This document shows positions 1-10,816 of a DNA stretch of 64,000 bases, piece after piece. The DNA lies in assembly GCA_963921825.1 (NCBI GenBank), contig OY997591.1:16239515-16303514 (forward strand), in the 5' to 3' direction. Within the stretch, counting starts at the first letter, position 1; every line of letters starts with the position of its first letter. A program made the position numbers and the translations under genes. This DNA is from Erodium maritimum (taxonomy: Eukaryota > Streptophyta > Magnoliopsida > Geraniales > Geraniaceae). Below the pieces are notes generated by a model, which had not been told where the DNA came from, made no database searches, and saw nothing but the letters and a program-made list of their open reading frames with translations.

Positions 1-63
1 TGTTTAAATTTCCGAATTTATTTTTAAATTGCTATATTTTGTAATCAATCTATTCACCCCCCT

Positions 64-723
64 CTAGATTGATTCCTTGGGACCTAACATTATGTTCATA
101 AGAATGTTTGTATGGCCTGATTGAAGGAGGTTTGCTCCCAGGAAAAAGTGGAATTTTGTGATCACAAAATCTCCTTGGAGGGAGTGTAGTTGGAGCCTCA
201 AAACAAAATGAAAGTCATCCAAGGCTTGTTGTAAATCAGGAGCAAGTGTGGAGCTCTCAACCTCATGATCAGTGACTAAACAAAATTGTCCCAAATAAAG
301 ATTTTCCCCAGCCAGCACCTCATGTCTCATGGTCTGAATAAAGGATAACACGCAATTGTCTGAAGCAATCACCTCTTGCAACATGATCTTTTGTTGATTA
401 CAAGTGATAGTAATAGTCCTTTCTGCATAATCTAGCTCAATTGGACTGACAGTTTGAAGCCAATCCACTCCTAAAACCATATTAAAGTCACCCAAAGGCA
501 TAACCATAAATCCCCAACACATGCTCATATTGTTAACTACTCAAGAGACCTTAGTACTTTCATTACAATAATGTATGTACCCATTCTCCATTTTCACAAT
601 AACTCTAGGACCTGAATAAAGTGTTAGACCTAACTTTGTTGCAGTAATCTGATCCATGAAGGACTTTGTGGCTCCAGTATCTACTAAAATAGAAATTACA
701 GTAGATTGAATTTTACCTTGCAC
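64..723 (-). pseudogene. aspartic protease and start of reverse transcriptase (broken)
   Basis: The retropepsin active-site motif ILVDTGATKSFMD is intact near 690. Downstream, after a stop near 541, come the second conserved protease block (FNMVLGVDWLQTVSPIELDY) and a linker. A frameshift then moves the frame to the conserved RT approach, where a PTTLPPRRFCDHKIPL-like stretch can be read. The signal ends near 64. Nothing of the RT palm is present. Confidence 0.75.
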
Positions 724-779
724 TCTGATGGACTTTGCTTAATTGATGTGCACCATGTGGCCAAAAGATTCATGAGCCA

Positions 780-1489
780 AGATACATAACTCAGGCTGAT
801 TCTTCCTCAGACAATGGTTGTAATAACTCAAGATCTACATGATCATTAGTAATTTGGTACAATTTATGCTTGTTGGGACAGTCATGATCTGTTGTGTATC
901 TTGTTGGACAAGTGTAACAAAGGCCTTTCAGTTTTTTGTCATCCATGTTCAAGGGATGAGTCTTTGTAAATGGAGTTGTAGAGTTATTATGCCTCTCAAG
1001 GTTATGTTGCAGTTGTTATGGAGCATGTTGGGCCTTGGCCTATAATGATGTTGAGCAAAAGTTGAAGTACTAGCTTGAGATGATTTCACCTTGATCATGT
1101 ACTCCTATTTCTTTGTCAGATGCATTGCCTGAGATAATATTTGTGGATCATACATCAACACTTCTAGTTTCAGCTTGGGATCTAATCCAACTATATAGTT
1201 TGACACAAAATAAGCCTTAGTATAGTGAGGAGCTCTACTGAGTATCAAGAACCTCAACTCTTCAAATTTATCATCATATGCTGCCAAAGGCCCATCTTGC
1301 TTCAGTTTCTTAAACTCACTATCAATGTCAGCATAGACAAAATTTTCTTACTTTCTGATCAGCTCTTCATAGAATCTATCCAAGCCAACATATCCTCTTC
1401 CCATAGCATATTTTGCATACCACAACTCAGGAGATCCAGCCAAATGGAGAGAGGCAATCCTCACCTTGTGCTCCTCAGGAATTGCACAA
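780..1489 (-). pseudogene. gag, C-terminal part with zinc knuckle (broken)
   Basis: The gag core continues from the insertion point (AIPEEHKVRIASLHLAGSPELWY, then a helical block with KKLKQDGPLAAYDDKFEELRF). One in-frame TAA lies near 1350 and another near 1105. About 150 codons on, the nucleocapsid reads GLCYTCPTRYTTDHDCPNK, a C-x2-C-x7-H-x-C knuckle of the kind found in several plant Ty3/gypsy lineages. It is followed by an acidic tail. The family assignment is firm; the clade is not. Confidence 0.75.
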
Positions 1490-1498
1490 TAGTGAAAA
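1490..1498. repeat. target-site duplication, left copy
   Basis: TAGTGAAAA; the identical second copy is at 2473-2481, on the other side of the 974-bp insertion in gag. Confidence 0.85.
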
Positions 1499-2472
1499 GG
1501 GGTAACCCCATTTCGGTACAGTGGACAAAGGCCGTTTTTCAAGTAGGTACCGTCGAGCTTTCACGATATTATGTCAATACAGAAAGTCACTTTCCATTTT
1601 CAAAAAAAGACAAAAACTGTTAAACTTAACGGTTTTTTTGGATGGAAAATACATGTACTGTTTACATGTCCAATTTTTTTTCGAAATACCAAGTCTACCC
1701 TTCCTCTCTTATAAAAACTCTCTAACCCTCATCTAAACCATGTCCTTTCTATCTTCTTCTCCATGAGCTCACCGGAGTTCTCCACATCGGGTGAGGACGT
1801 ATGGAGTGGCGGTTCTGCCCTTCCCCGGAGCTGCTCCTCTTTGCTCCCTTCTCGTTCCCTCCGCCGCCACATCGGGTGAGGACGTATGAATCGCTGAGGT
1901 TGATTGATAATTAAAAAAGAAGAAGAAAATGTTCGCTGTATTTTGGTTTTATTTATTTGTTAATAAGTTTTAACATAAATAAAGATACCGAAAAGAAAAG
2001 GTTTAAAAGGGAATGAGATTGGGATTAAAAATAAAAATGTTTTTTTGTAAAAATGATTTTTAAAAATAAAATGAAATTAATTTTTTATAAATAAAAACTG
2101 ATTTTTATAAATATAATTGATTTAAATAAATAAAACTGATTTTTTATAATAAAAAATCTGATTTTTTTAAATTAAGATTAATAAAGAATTATGAAAAGAA
2201 ATTAATATTTTCAAATAATTAAGGATAATTAAAAAATAATATGATTTTTTTCATATTCATGTATCAAAAAAAAAGGTCAAATTACTGGTAGGACGTGCAA
2301 GAATAGTTAGGGGTAATTTAGACTTTTCTAATACTATCGTTAGCTCTGTTACAGATTTTGTCCTTATTTGATAATATCGAAAAGGTGAACTGTCAGGACA
2401 TGAAAACAAAGGTGAGGACAGTCTTTACGTGCGAAAAAAGGTCAAATTATCGGACTGATCTGATGTTTCCCC
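1499..2472. mobile_element. 974-bp non-autonomous DNA transposon (MULE-like) in gag
   Basis: The 9-bp sequence TAGTGAAAA flanks the block at 1490-1498 and 2473-2481. The ends start GGGGTAAC (left) and GGGGAAAC (right, reverse complement). Further in, imperfect inverted blocks pair, for example CGATATTAT (left) with CGATATTATC (right complement) and GACAAAAACTGTTAA with GACAAAATCTGTAA. Removing the block plus one repeat rejoins the gag frame, so this is the insertion. A 9-bp duplication with diverged TIRs is typical of Mutator-like elements. The interior is AT-rich apart from a GC-rich patch at about 1760-1890 with a repeated ACATCGGGTGAGGACGTATG motif. There is no transposase. Confidence 0.8.
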
Positions 2473-2481
2473 TAGTGAAAA

Positions 2482-3237
2482 TACACATTACACTTTCTGA
2501 TCCAATTTGTAACACCTTTTCCATCAAAAATAGGGAATACCAAATTGGGGGTTTTGAATGTGAGCTCAGGTATGTTGTTTGCTGGGTAAGGTTGAGGTGG
2601 AGGTTGTATCGGGTATTGTTGTTGTGGTTATGACATGTATTGCATTGGAAATGGTAACCCTTGGAATTGAGCAAAGGGACCAAAACCAGGGTGTGAGAAA
2701 AAAAATTGTGGAGCTGTGTATGATTGGTTTGTATATGGTGGTAATGTCGGTGGGAGTGTGTAAGGGTTAGGCATGGGTGTGGGTAAGGATTTAGAGATGG
2801 TTATGGGTATAGTAGACATGAGTATGGTTGAGATGCGTGGGTGGAATGGTGATTCAGAGGTCAAATTTCTTGCCACTAGATTTTGTTGAGAGACCCAAGA
2901 AGAGGGATCTGAGAGAGGTTGAGCTTTAGGATGTGAGAGCATATTTGGGCCGGGAGGGTGAGGTTGATGTGGTGAGTATGTAAGGCATTGTGGGGTAGTC
3001 GAAATCGATGGGTGTTGGTTGCTCATTTTATGGAAGATGAGGTTGTGGAGCTTTAATACCTTGAGGCGCCAAGCCTTGTTGTAGCAGTATAAGAGACATG
3101 CTCTCCATGCGAGCAAGAAGAGCCTCGTTGTCTAGCTGAGCACGACGGTTGGTTGCTCTCAGCTCAGCAAGCTCGGCTCGGAGCTCTGACGAGGTGATTT
3201 CTCTCTCTACTTCTCCTTCTGCCACAGATTCACTCAT
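2482..3237 (-). pseudogene. gag, N-terminal part (broken)
   Basis: The first ATG after the PBS is at 3237 (MSESVAEGE). It opens a charged, coiled-coil-like stretch (ELRAELAELRATNRRAQLDN) that stops at 3028. The frame then shifts to a proline-rich linker (about 3030-2630, ending GLPFPMQYMS) and on to a short DGKGVTNWIRKCNVYF block, the conserved start of the retrotransposon gag core domain. The core is cut exactly there by the insertion at 1499-2472 and resumes in the same frame at 1489. At least one frameshift lies near 3040. Confidence 0.7.
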
Positions 3238-3256
3238 CACAGGTTGTAGGAAGTAA

Positions 3257-3269
3257 GGCTCTGATACCA
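3257..3269 (-). other. primer-binding site (initiator Met tRNA)
   Basis: On the minus strand this reads TGGTATCAGAGCC, the standard plant retrotransposon PBS complementary to the 3' end of initiator methionine tRNA. It follows the LTR end after a 2-base spacer. Confidence 0.85.
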
Positions 3270-3271
3270 CT

Positions 3272-3690
3272 TGTTACCAATGTGTTGGATTTGAGCTGAT
3301 AAATTAACAAAATCGGACACGAGGAACTGTTTTTGGATTGAATTCTCAGGATAGCATTTACAGAAACGACGATTGAGGAACCTTTTTTCTACTAAACCCT
3401 ACTCCTAAGAAAACACAAGAAAATATCCAAAACAATCGATACCAAACAAAAGGACACTGAGGTCACCTATATAGCACGACCTCTCTTGAATTCCATGGAA
3501 CCACTTCATATGTTTGAGTCGTACGCCTCGCAATGGCCCAACACAGACAAGACAAAGAAGACGCACGCTTCACTCACTTGCTTCCACTTACCCAAACAAC
3601 ATCGTTTCCTCTCAAGGTTGTTTTACTTAACCAAACAACATCGTTTCCTCTATTTTATTTAAATTCAAACAAATATCAGGTACCGTGACA
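3272..3690 (-). repeat. 5' LTR of the left-edge Ty3/gypsy element
   Basis: On the minus strand this 419-bp block begins TGTCACGGTACC and ends GGTAACA, the TG...CA form of an LTR. It lies two bases upstream of a primer-binding site. A TATA-like CTATATAG is at 3477-3484. The partner LTR lies outside the window, so the boundaries rest on the TG/CA ends and the PBS. Confidence 0.75.
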
Positions 3691-3853
3691 AATAACTCTG
3701 CATTTAATTGAGGAAATAAGACTTGTTGGCAACATAGCAAACAGATTGGGGGGGAATGGAAACAAAAGTCAATGGTATTGAATAGAATATTCAAAAATTA
3801 ATGAATGAAATTTCAGTCATTTAACTTAAAAAAAAATTGAATGAAATTTTAAT
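3691..3853. other. short unassigned AT-rich spacer
   Basis: AT-rich sequence between the gypsy LTR and the next transposon. It ends in AATTTTAAT, the left flank that partly matches the right flank of the neighbouring element. No gene is seen. Confidence 0.5.
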
Positions 3854-5415
3854 GGTAAATTACAAATGCATACCCCATACTTTACACGATTAATCGATAC
3901 CTACCCCAATCTTTTTTTGTAACCGATACCTACTCAATTGTTATCGAAATATAACAGATAGCCCCTGCCGTCTGATTTTCCATCCACTTTCTGTTAGTTT
4001 TTTCAAAAATACCCATTATACCCTAAACATCTTTCAAATTATTTTAATATTTTTAAAAATTCATAAAAATCATTTTTTTTTATAAATTCAGTTTTTATTT
4101 AAGAAAAATATTTTTATTTTCAAAAATTCATATTTTAATTTAAAAAATACATAAAATCAGTTTTTTTAATATAATTAATATTTAATTATCTTTTATTTTT
4201 TATTTCAGTTTTTCATTTTTCTACCCGAAAATCAAAAACCTATACCTTTTGGAATTTATATATTTTTTATTTTCTAACATAATTAATTTTTTTTTTAAAT
4301 TTCGTTCAACTTCAGCCAAGCCTCGTTCTTCTCCGGCCAAACCTCGTTCTTCTCTGGCCAAATCAACAATCAAGGAACGCCACCTCCGATTCTCAGCACC
4401 TCGCCTTAGGTTCAGCTCCTCACCTCCGATTCTCACCTCCCCACCTCCGATTCAGCACCTCCCTTCGATTCCCCCAATTTTTTTTCTCGAACCCTAGCTC
4501 TACAACATGACCAAACCCGAAACACCACACGACGGTGGCGAGGTGGAGGCGGAGGGAGCAGATCTGGTTCGAGGTCGTGGTCTGCGTGGCTGCTGGTGGT
4601 GGTCGAGGTCGTGGTCTGCGTGGCTGCGGGTGGTGGTCGAGGTCGTGGTCCATATCTTCCAAACCAGAGGTTGCGAGGGAGGCCGATGAAGACGTCGGAG
4701 GTCTTGACGGAGTTGATGGGGGTGGGGTTGGAGTTGGCCTTGAGGTCGAGGACGTTGGAGCCGTGTCGGTTATGGCCGAGCCGGAAAGCGCCGCATGAGA
4801 GTAAGAAGGAGATGAGACCACAAGATCCAGGCAGCTCGAAGCAAACCCCAGAAACGCCGGATCTACGCCGCCGTCGCTGCCAGAGCTCCGCCGGATTTAC
4901 GTCGCCGCCGCTGCTAGAGCTTCGCCAGATCTACGCCGCTGCCAGAGCTCCGACCGTGAAGACGAAAAGAGGAAGATGAAGATGAAGATGAAGCAAGGTT
5001 AAAGATGGTTACAAATGAGAAGAACACAAGGGAGGGGACGTGAGGTTTGACATAATGGTGAAAGAGAGAACATATGGTGGTGGCTGTGAAAAAAATGACT
5101 TAGTATTAGGGTTTGAATACATATGGGGAGGAGGAGAGAGAGAGAAAGATAGGAGGAGAGAGAAAAAAGGTTTTGGGTAGAAAAAGAAAAAACCAAAAAT
5201 TAAAAATAAGTGATGGTATTTTCGTAAATATTTGAAAGATGTTAAGGGTATTATGGGTATTTTTGAAAAAACTAACAGAAAATGGATGGAAAATCAGACG
5301 GCAGGGGCTATCTGTTATATTTCGATAACAATTGAGTAGGTATCGGTTACAAAAAAAGATTGGGGTAGGTATCGGTTAATCGTGTAAAGTATGGGATATG
5401 TATTTGTAATTTACC
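3854..5415. mobile_element. long-TIR DNA transposon (MULE-like) with GC-rich interior
   Basis: The outer ~187 bp (3854-4040 and 5229-5415) are inverted copies with about seven mismatches, starting (G)GGTAAATTACAAAT. The flanks AATTTTAAT (3845-3853) and CATTTTAAC (5416-5424) agree at 7 of 9 positions, fitting an aged 9-bp target duplication. The inner arms are very AT-rich. The middle (about 4290-4995) is GC-rich and open in several frames on both strands, including a 34-bp tandem duplication near 4577-4644 (CTGCGTGGCTGC repeated). No transposase is visible. Long TIRs, a 9-bp TSD and GC-rich cargo resemble a Pack-MULE. I could not identify the cargo: one minus-strand frame contains NSVKTSDVFIGLPRNLWFG, which I do not recognise. 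Confidence 0.75.
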
Positions 5416-6322
5416 CATTTTAACGGTACAAGTAAAACAAAGTTGAGAGTGAAAACAATACCTGGACGTAGTTCTGTGACAATTCGTATAATAAAGGTGC
5501 CTACCTCCTGGTAAGGAGTGAAGGTCACCAACAGGTTAATCAAATCTGTCAAGGGTTTCACCTTTTTCAATCCAATCCTCCATTTTTTTTCTCTGCGGAT
5601 ACGAGGTTGTATTCACCAGGTAAAGATACCCATATCTTTGTTTCTTAATTTATTGCTTCTTGTTACAGAATAATGTTGTTTTTATTTTGTTTCCTTGGTT
5701 GTCTCTGTTTGGTTGCTATGAAAATGATAGAAAAGAAACGAAAAGGGAACCATGATTTCTGAGCTGGGGGTTTTCAGGATGGTCACTGTATGAAACTGGC
5801 AAGCAGACCGGTTGGTGTATGGGGAAGAAGGTGAGGTGAGACTGAGAGTAGTGGCTGAAAGGAGTGAGAGTTACAACAAGGAAAGGCCATCTCCTTTTCA
5901 CCTCTTACACAGCAAATATGCTTCTGAGTTCTGAGAGTGCTAAATGAATTGGAGTGTCCAACTATCCTGAGGATTGTTTCTTTTCATGAAATTGCAATGT
6001 AGATTCTTGGAAAGCCTGAGATCAAAGGTCAATCACAGCTACACAAGGCATACAGAGAATAATCAATAAAGCTAAACATTGGAAAAGAATCTCTTGGCCT
6101 TGTTACAGAAAAATAACACAAGTATCATGGTGTAGGAAGTAGTTCTCGCTGCCTATAAGATACCTTATGGTACAAAACATAATTGCAATTTGCACCTCCA
6201 TGGCTGATGAGAAAGGAAAAGGGAACAAATCGATAAACCAAGAAAAGGAGCAAATTATATATCCACAACCCCCCAACCACCACCTTCAGATGAACTTGTA
6301 CAGCTTCTGTTCATTGCAGTTG
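5416..6322. other. 3' flank of the PP2A gene; no gene recognised
   Basis: About 900 bp between the TIR element and the PP2A stop codon. The part next to 6322 is probably the 3' UTR of the minus-strand gene. On the minus strand at about 5460-5590, a short open stretch (KKVKPLTDLINLLVTFTPYQEV) ends in a good donor-like CAG/GTATTG, so an exon fragment is possible, but I cannot name it. Confidence 0.4.
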
Positions 6323-9300
6323 TCAGCTGCCAGCAGTAGCCCTTGGATTTAAGTGATTGGCTATGGCCAGATAGGATACAAACTTTGAAACTAGCACAGC
6401 CTCATTGCTGACTGATCCGGAGGCTGCCACATCTTCCAAGCGCTTCCATGTCAGTTCCCGCCTTGCCCTTGTCTCCTCCTCCTTGGCTTCATCTTCTTGG
6501 AATCTAGACAAGCACTCGTCAAAGAGTTCTTGGTCAGCATCTGCAAATATCTTCCTCACATTCAGTGTAAGACTCTGCACAGCTTGATTCCAGTGATCTC
6601 TTGTGTTTTTCTCCAAAGCTGGGAAGATTAAAGGCAATATCATGTTACGGTTTGGAGTGATCAAGTTTCTAATGTGATCATTGTTCCACAAAAACAATGC
6701 TCGTTCTGAAACCTGACAGAGAAAGATGATGAAAAGCCTGATCAGATGAGCATACTAAAAGTTTTTTTTATAGTGCATCAGCACAGATCTAATGGCAGAA
6801 TAGATTATATCATTTGACAAATACTTCAAACTGAAGCCAAATAATTGGAACTTTCTTGATTTAAAAACATGCGACTTCATAGAAACAAACTAATATCTAT
6901 TGGCCAAGTGGTTAAAGCATTTGGTTTTCTTGAGGAATGTCATGGGTTCAAGCCTTGTAGGCAGCAAAGAGATCATAGGATCAACATTTCCCACTCCAAA
7001 GACTAGCCAATGTAATCAGCCGGAGATCCTTGTTTTCTGAGATTACACTTGGCTCATCTTTTCACCATACATCCATGCTATTCTTTTCATAATGAACAGT
7101 ACTTTTCCTGGGTATTTTTCTAATCACATTTCATAAAGATTTCTCTACATAATACAGACAATTAAACAGAAAAGGCACACAAAACATAAGTTTGTTTGCT
7201 GGCATCATTAGTCAAGATCTAAGTTCGTTTCATATTATTTAAAACGATCCATATCCTAGGACAGAGGAAAATGGCTACGCAGTGTACGAATATGTTACGG
7301 GCCTTACGGACCGTAATGGGATGGGATAAGCCCACCCCGATTGGAGTAAGTCGCGCGCGCGCGCAAGATGGAATAGGGCAGTCGGCTGGTTTTAATATTT
7401 CCTTTTAATTGTCTTATTAAAATACAATTGTATTAGGTTTTGGAATTAATTAGGTTCCCTTTTATTATTGCTTGGTAGTCAAGTTGTATTAGGATTTGGG
7501 TAACTAGCAAATTAAGGTAGGATTTGTGTTTTAGGCAACCTCTCTGGCTATATATACCAGAGAGATATTATGGAATAAAGCAGACTAGAATTAAAGAATA
7601 ATTTCTGTCTCACCGAAGGTCTTTGAGTTCCCTACCCCTGAGCTCATACCCCTACACCATTGGGCGAAAGAAGAATAAGGATTCGTACCAACGAACCCTT
7701 GATCTGAAGTCATACCAAGGTGCCATAACGAGATCCATTGGCGAGGCACGTAACAGAATATGAGACAATCAAAAGAAAACAAAAATGGATTCATTCAATC
7801 GATTAAATAACCAAACACAGGTGTCAGCTAATAGGTTATGGGTGGATGAATACCCCATTTGTATTCCTGTTATTTGGATCCTAGCTGAATACATAATGAA
7901 ACAAACTAAAAAGAGCACATTATGCCTGTAGGAGAGGGAAAACTGTGACAGAGCCTTGATGGTTAACAAAAGAAGATAGGCCAACATCTTCCAATTGACA
8001 AGGCAGAGAAAATTTGGGGACGTATGGACTAAAAAGCCTAAATAGTTTGTAAATCATACCTTGTAAGTTAATGGGTGAAGGCCTCAATTTTTCTTATCAA
8101 TTGGTCGCATTAATCCACATTCTCCGACGTGGGACAACCTCAACAGAATGCATAAATAAGATAGGAATCCAAGAACTCTTATGGTATCACTGTGATTTCA
8201 GATTTGTATCAATCAAACCATCTGTTCAACAAACTAATACTTGCAAATATAGAAAGGCACATTATCTATTACAAATCTTATTCAGAAGTTGGATCCCAAG
8301 AGTTAATGGGAAAGAAAGATAAAACAAATCCCCTATAAGAAGGATGAAAATGGCACACCTATCCTCCTAATAGACTATCCTCAAATCTCTCATCTTAATG
8401 GAAAGCGAGGTCCACGTCCAAACCACAAAATGGTCTTATTCGCGAGGGTGTGTTAAGAGTACAAAACTATAATTGGTCCTTCCATTGTATCTCAAGCTTT
8501 TAGTTGAGTTGGTCCTCTAAAAGCTTACGCTGACAGTAGATGGACCAATTATAATTTTATAATCTAACAAGGACCATAACAATATAGGATAGAAAAAAAG
8601 TCAGATCACCGTGCAGATGTCAATGAAGCATCTATTGTAGTAAGAACACCACGCCTAGATCATGATAAAAATAAGCATATGAACCCCAAACCTGAAAGTG
8701 TGAGCTATTGAGGCAGTGACCAATTCGACGAAACAAAGGGACCATGCATCGCTGAAATTCTGCTGCTTGGGTGGCCTCTAGAACTTCCTCCAACTCACCA
8801 AGGAACATGACTTCTTTCGAACTATTTGTGATGGGCCAATACTTCAGCAGACCTCGAATTACAGTATCAGCAAGCTTGCAATCTTTCTCCACAAACTGAG
8901 TGATACAGTAGGAAAGCTGCTGATGGTACATGGATACACACTTGGGCTTGTGAAGAGGAACCAACGCACGGACAAGGAAAAGCTTGTGCTCTTCTTTCAA
9001 AGGCAAAGCAAACCCATTAATTATACTGCCCAAAATTTCAAGCAACTCTGCAATGCCATTGTGTTTCTCCGTTTCGAAAATGAATCTGTAGAATATATTG
9101 TTGATAGCTTTTCTAATGTAGGGTCGATGCACCATGAATTTCCCATATATGCGGTGGAGGATAGTCTTTAAATATTCCCTCTCTCTTTGGTCCTCAGAAT
9201 CAAACAAATCAAGCAATCTCAGTACAAATGAATGGTCAATGTATCTTTTTGCCAACTTGGCATCAGTCTCTGGCGAAGACACAAATCTGAGTAAGAATTC

Positions 9301-9942
9301 ATACACAATCTGAAGATGAGGCCAAGCAGGTTCCATGGCTGGCTCATCATCTTCTGGATCATATGTTTCAGGGCCTTTTTTATCAAGATTGGCAGATGGA
9401 AATGCTCTAAACAAATTGGTTGCCGCCATCTTTGCTATCTCTTGCATTACAATTTCATTAAACTTTGAAGTAACAGAGGAGATATAATCAACAACTTCAA
9501 GCAAAGTTTGCCGCTTTATGTCTTTTTCCTTGAGATTCTTTGTAGGATCACTGAAGTCAAACACAACACAGCACATATTCAACTTCCTTATAAACAAAGT
9601 CTGCTTTTCTGAGCTAGGAACGTCCCTGAGACTTGGCAATGCCTCATAGGCACCAGGTACCATGACTTGTCCCACTTGAGATGCAGCTGATTTCTTCCCT
9701 GGATTCACTTTGCTCCCACCGGCTGGCAAAGGGCCAATAGTGCCATTGCCAGAGCGAGGAGCAGCCAAACCCAAATTCAGAGGTTTCGCAGCAGCTGAAC
9801 TGGATTTTGAGCTGTTAACAGAACTGGTACCTTGAGACGAGTTAACAGTGGAATTTGGATTGACCCCTCCGTCATTGTTAGAGTCATTGTTTGATGATTT
9901 TGAGGGCTTCCGAGGCAATTTACCTAATATCTGTTTGAACAT
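6323..9942 (-). CDS. PP2A regulatory subunit B' (B56 family)
   Basis: This is a B56-type targeting subunit of protein phosphatase 2A. It binds the A/C core enzyme and selects substrates in cytosol or nucleus. Coding exon 1 is 9942-8692 (417 codons), the GT-AG intron is 8691-6713 (1979 bp, phase 0), and exon 2 is 6712-6323 (129 codons plus TGA), giving 546 aa. The start ATG at 9942 gives [16 protein letters not shown], the N-terminus typical of the plant B'-gamma/zeta branch. Residues ~17-90 are a Ser/Gly/Pro-rich variable tail. The HEAT-like B56 core follows ([46 protein letters not shown]-type block, [21 protein letters not shown]). Exon 2 opens [13 protein letters not shown] and ends with the conserved [21 protein letters not shown] helix. 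No break is visible, so it should be functional. The gamma/zeta assignment is by motif only. Confidence 0.95.
6893..7080 (+). mobile_element. tRNA-derived SINE in the PP2A intron
   Basis: TGGCCAAGTGGTTAAAGC (6901-6918) matches an RNA polymerase III A box, and GGGTTCAAGCC (6944-6954) matches a B box at the usual ~35-45 bp spacing. The body is tRNA-unrelated. The 3' end is not clearly bounded and I saw no convincing target duplication. It lies in antisense orientation inside the PP2A intron. Confidence 0.65.
7293..7755 (+). mobile_element. solo LTR in the PP2A intron
   Basis: This 463-bp block starts TGTTACGGGCC and ends GCACGTAACA. It is flanked by identical 5-bp duplications GAATA (7288-7292 and 7756-7760). 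It carries a TATA-like CTATATATA near 7548 and AATAAA at 7574-7579, in the order expected of an LTR promoter and polyadenylation site. No internal region is present, so a full element has recombined to a single LTR. Its transcription sense is opposite to PP2A. A short (CG)n tract lies near 7350-7364. Confidence 0.88.
8463..8558. repeat. small inverted-repeat element in the PP2A intron
   Basis: AAAACTATAATTGGTCCTT at the left pairs with AAAATTATAATTGGTCCAT (reverse complement of the right end) around a ~60-bp loop. This may be a tiny MITE. No target duplication was established. Confidence 0.4.
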
Positions 9943-10560
9943 GATTACAAAACTCTAAACTCCACTCTAACCCAAACTCATATTATATTCCTCCGGAAGT
10001 TGAGCAATCAAAGTTTTCAACTTGGTGCCCCAAAAATCATGAGGGTCGTGGAAGGTGAGAACATAAGTGCAAAGAAGAAAATAAACTAGCAAACCTAATC
10101 ACAATCCCATACCAAGACCCAGTAGCATTGAATCAACTCTAAACACGAAGAAAAGGAGGTCGCATGGATGAAAGACATAAGGCGGCCATTTCTAGGACAC
10201 CCAGAATCCATACATACACCATATGCTCTGAATTTAATAAGCAGATTAAGAAAGGGGCTTACATTAGAAACAAGATCGGAGAAGGAGTCGAAGAAAGCCC
10301 TAGAAATCGCAGATAGAAATCCTAACAAATCGATAAACCCTACAAGGAAGGAGGGTCTGAGCTGATTTCATAGAGAGGGAAGCAGAAGGAGAATAAGGAG
10401 ACTAATAACGCGTAAAAGGGTATATACAATACAACACAAGTGACAAATGTATTAAAAACAGAAAAATAATATAAAAAAACAGAAATGGTGTAGCAAAAAG
10501 AAAAAACAAGTATCTCTCCTTCTCCCTCCCTCCCTCTTCGTATCTGTCTCAACTATCAAC
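9943..10560 (-). promoter_or_regulatory. PP2A 5' UTR with a likely leader intron, and proximal promoter
   Basis: Upstream of the ATG, the minus strand shows a good donor CTAAT/GTAAGC with the exon edge at 10263. It follows a pyrimidine- and GA-rich leader up to about 10550. That suggests a 5' UTR intron ending somewhere between about 10090 and 9950; the acceptor is not obvious. A purine-rich tract (GAGGGAGGGAGGGAG on the minus strand) near 10515-10540 may be close to the transcription start. Confidence 0.5.
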
Positions 10561-10816
10561 TATGCGCTGTACTGTCTAGAATTGTTTTTCATTATTTATT
10601 TCTGGAAACAGGGGAAGCAAAAACATTGGTATTTATTGGAGTTGGAACCTGAAATATTGTGTTTACTGTTTTGTAAGGAGAAGGGCCAATGGGTGAGGTT
10701 TAAATTACAAGTTTGGCCCTTTACTTTCGATGTGCAAAAATCCAAACTTTGGTGTGGGAAGAAGCTACCTCCCTTGTACAGTCAAGGAGAACTCACTCAA
10801 AAACAATATAGTTTAC

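Larger units (their letters stand above)
64..3690 (-). mobile_element. Ty3/gypsy LTR retrotransposon, 5' part only, interrupted
   Basis: Reading on the minus strand, the order is LTR (3690-3272), initiator-Met primer-binding site (3269-3257), gag (from 3237), a C-x2-C-x7-H-x-C zinc knuckle, aspartic protease and the first residues of reverse transcriptase. The coding signal stops near position 64 and AT-rich non-coding sequence follows to the window edge, so the rest of pol is deleted, interrupted or outside. Gag has a frameshift near 3040, an in-frame stop near 1350 and a 974-bp DNA transposon at 1499-2472. The protease-to-RT segment has a frameshift inside 64-528. The element is a dead relic; the 3' LTR is not in view. 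Confidence 0.85.

Noticed and set aside
4420-4979. Host gene in the GC-rich interior of the TIR element
   Set aside because: No frame shows a recognised domain or exon structure; all frames are open because of base composition. Kept only as possible captured sequence.
6901-6954. tRNA gene
   Set aside because: A- and B-box words are present, but there is no cloverleaf around them; the context fits a SINE. The same holds at 13233-13299.
9940-10365. Additional coding exon upstream of PP2A
   Set aside because: Short frames there fall in a leader with a good donor site; the conserved B' N-terminus already starts at 9942.
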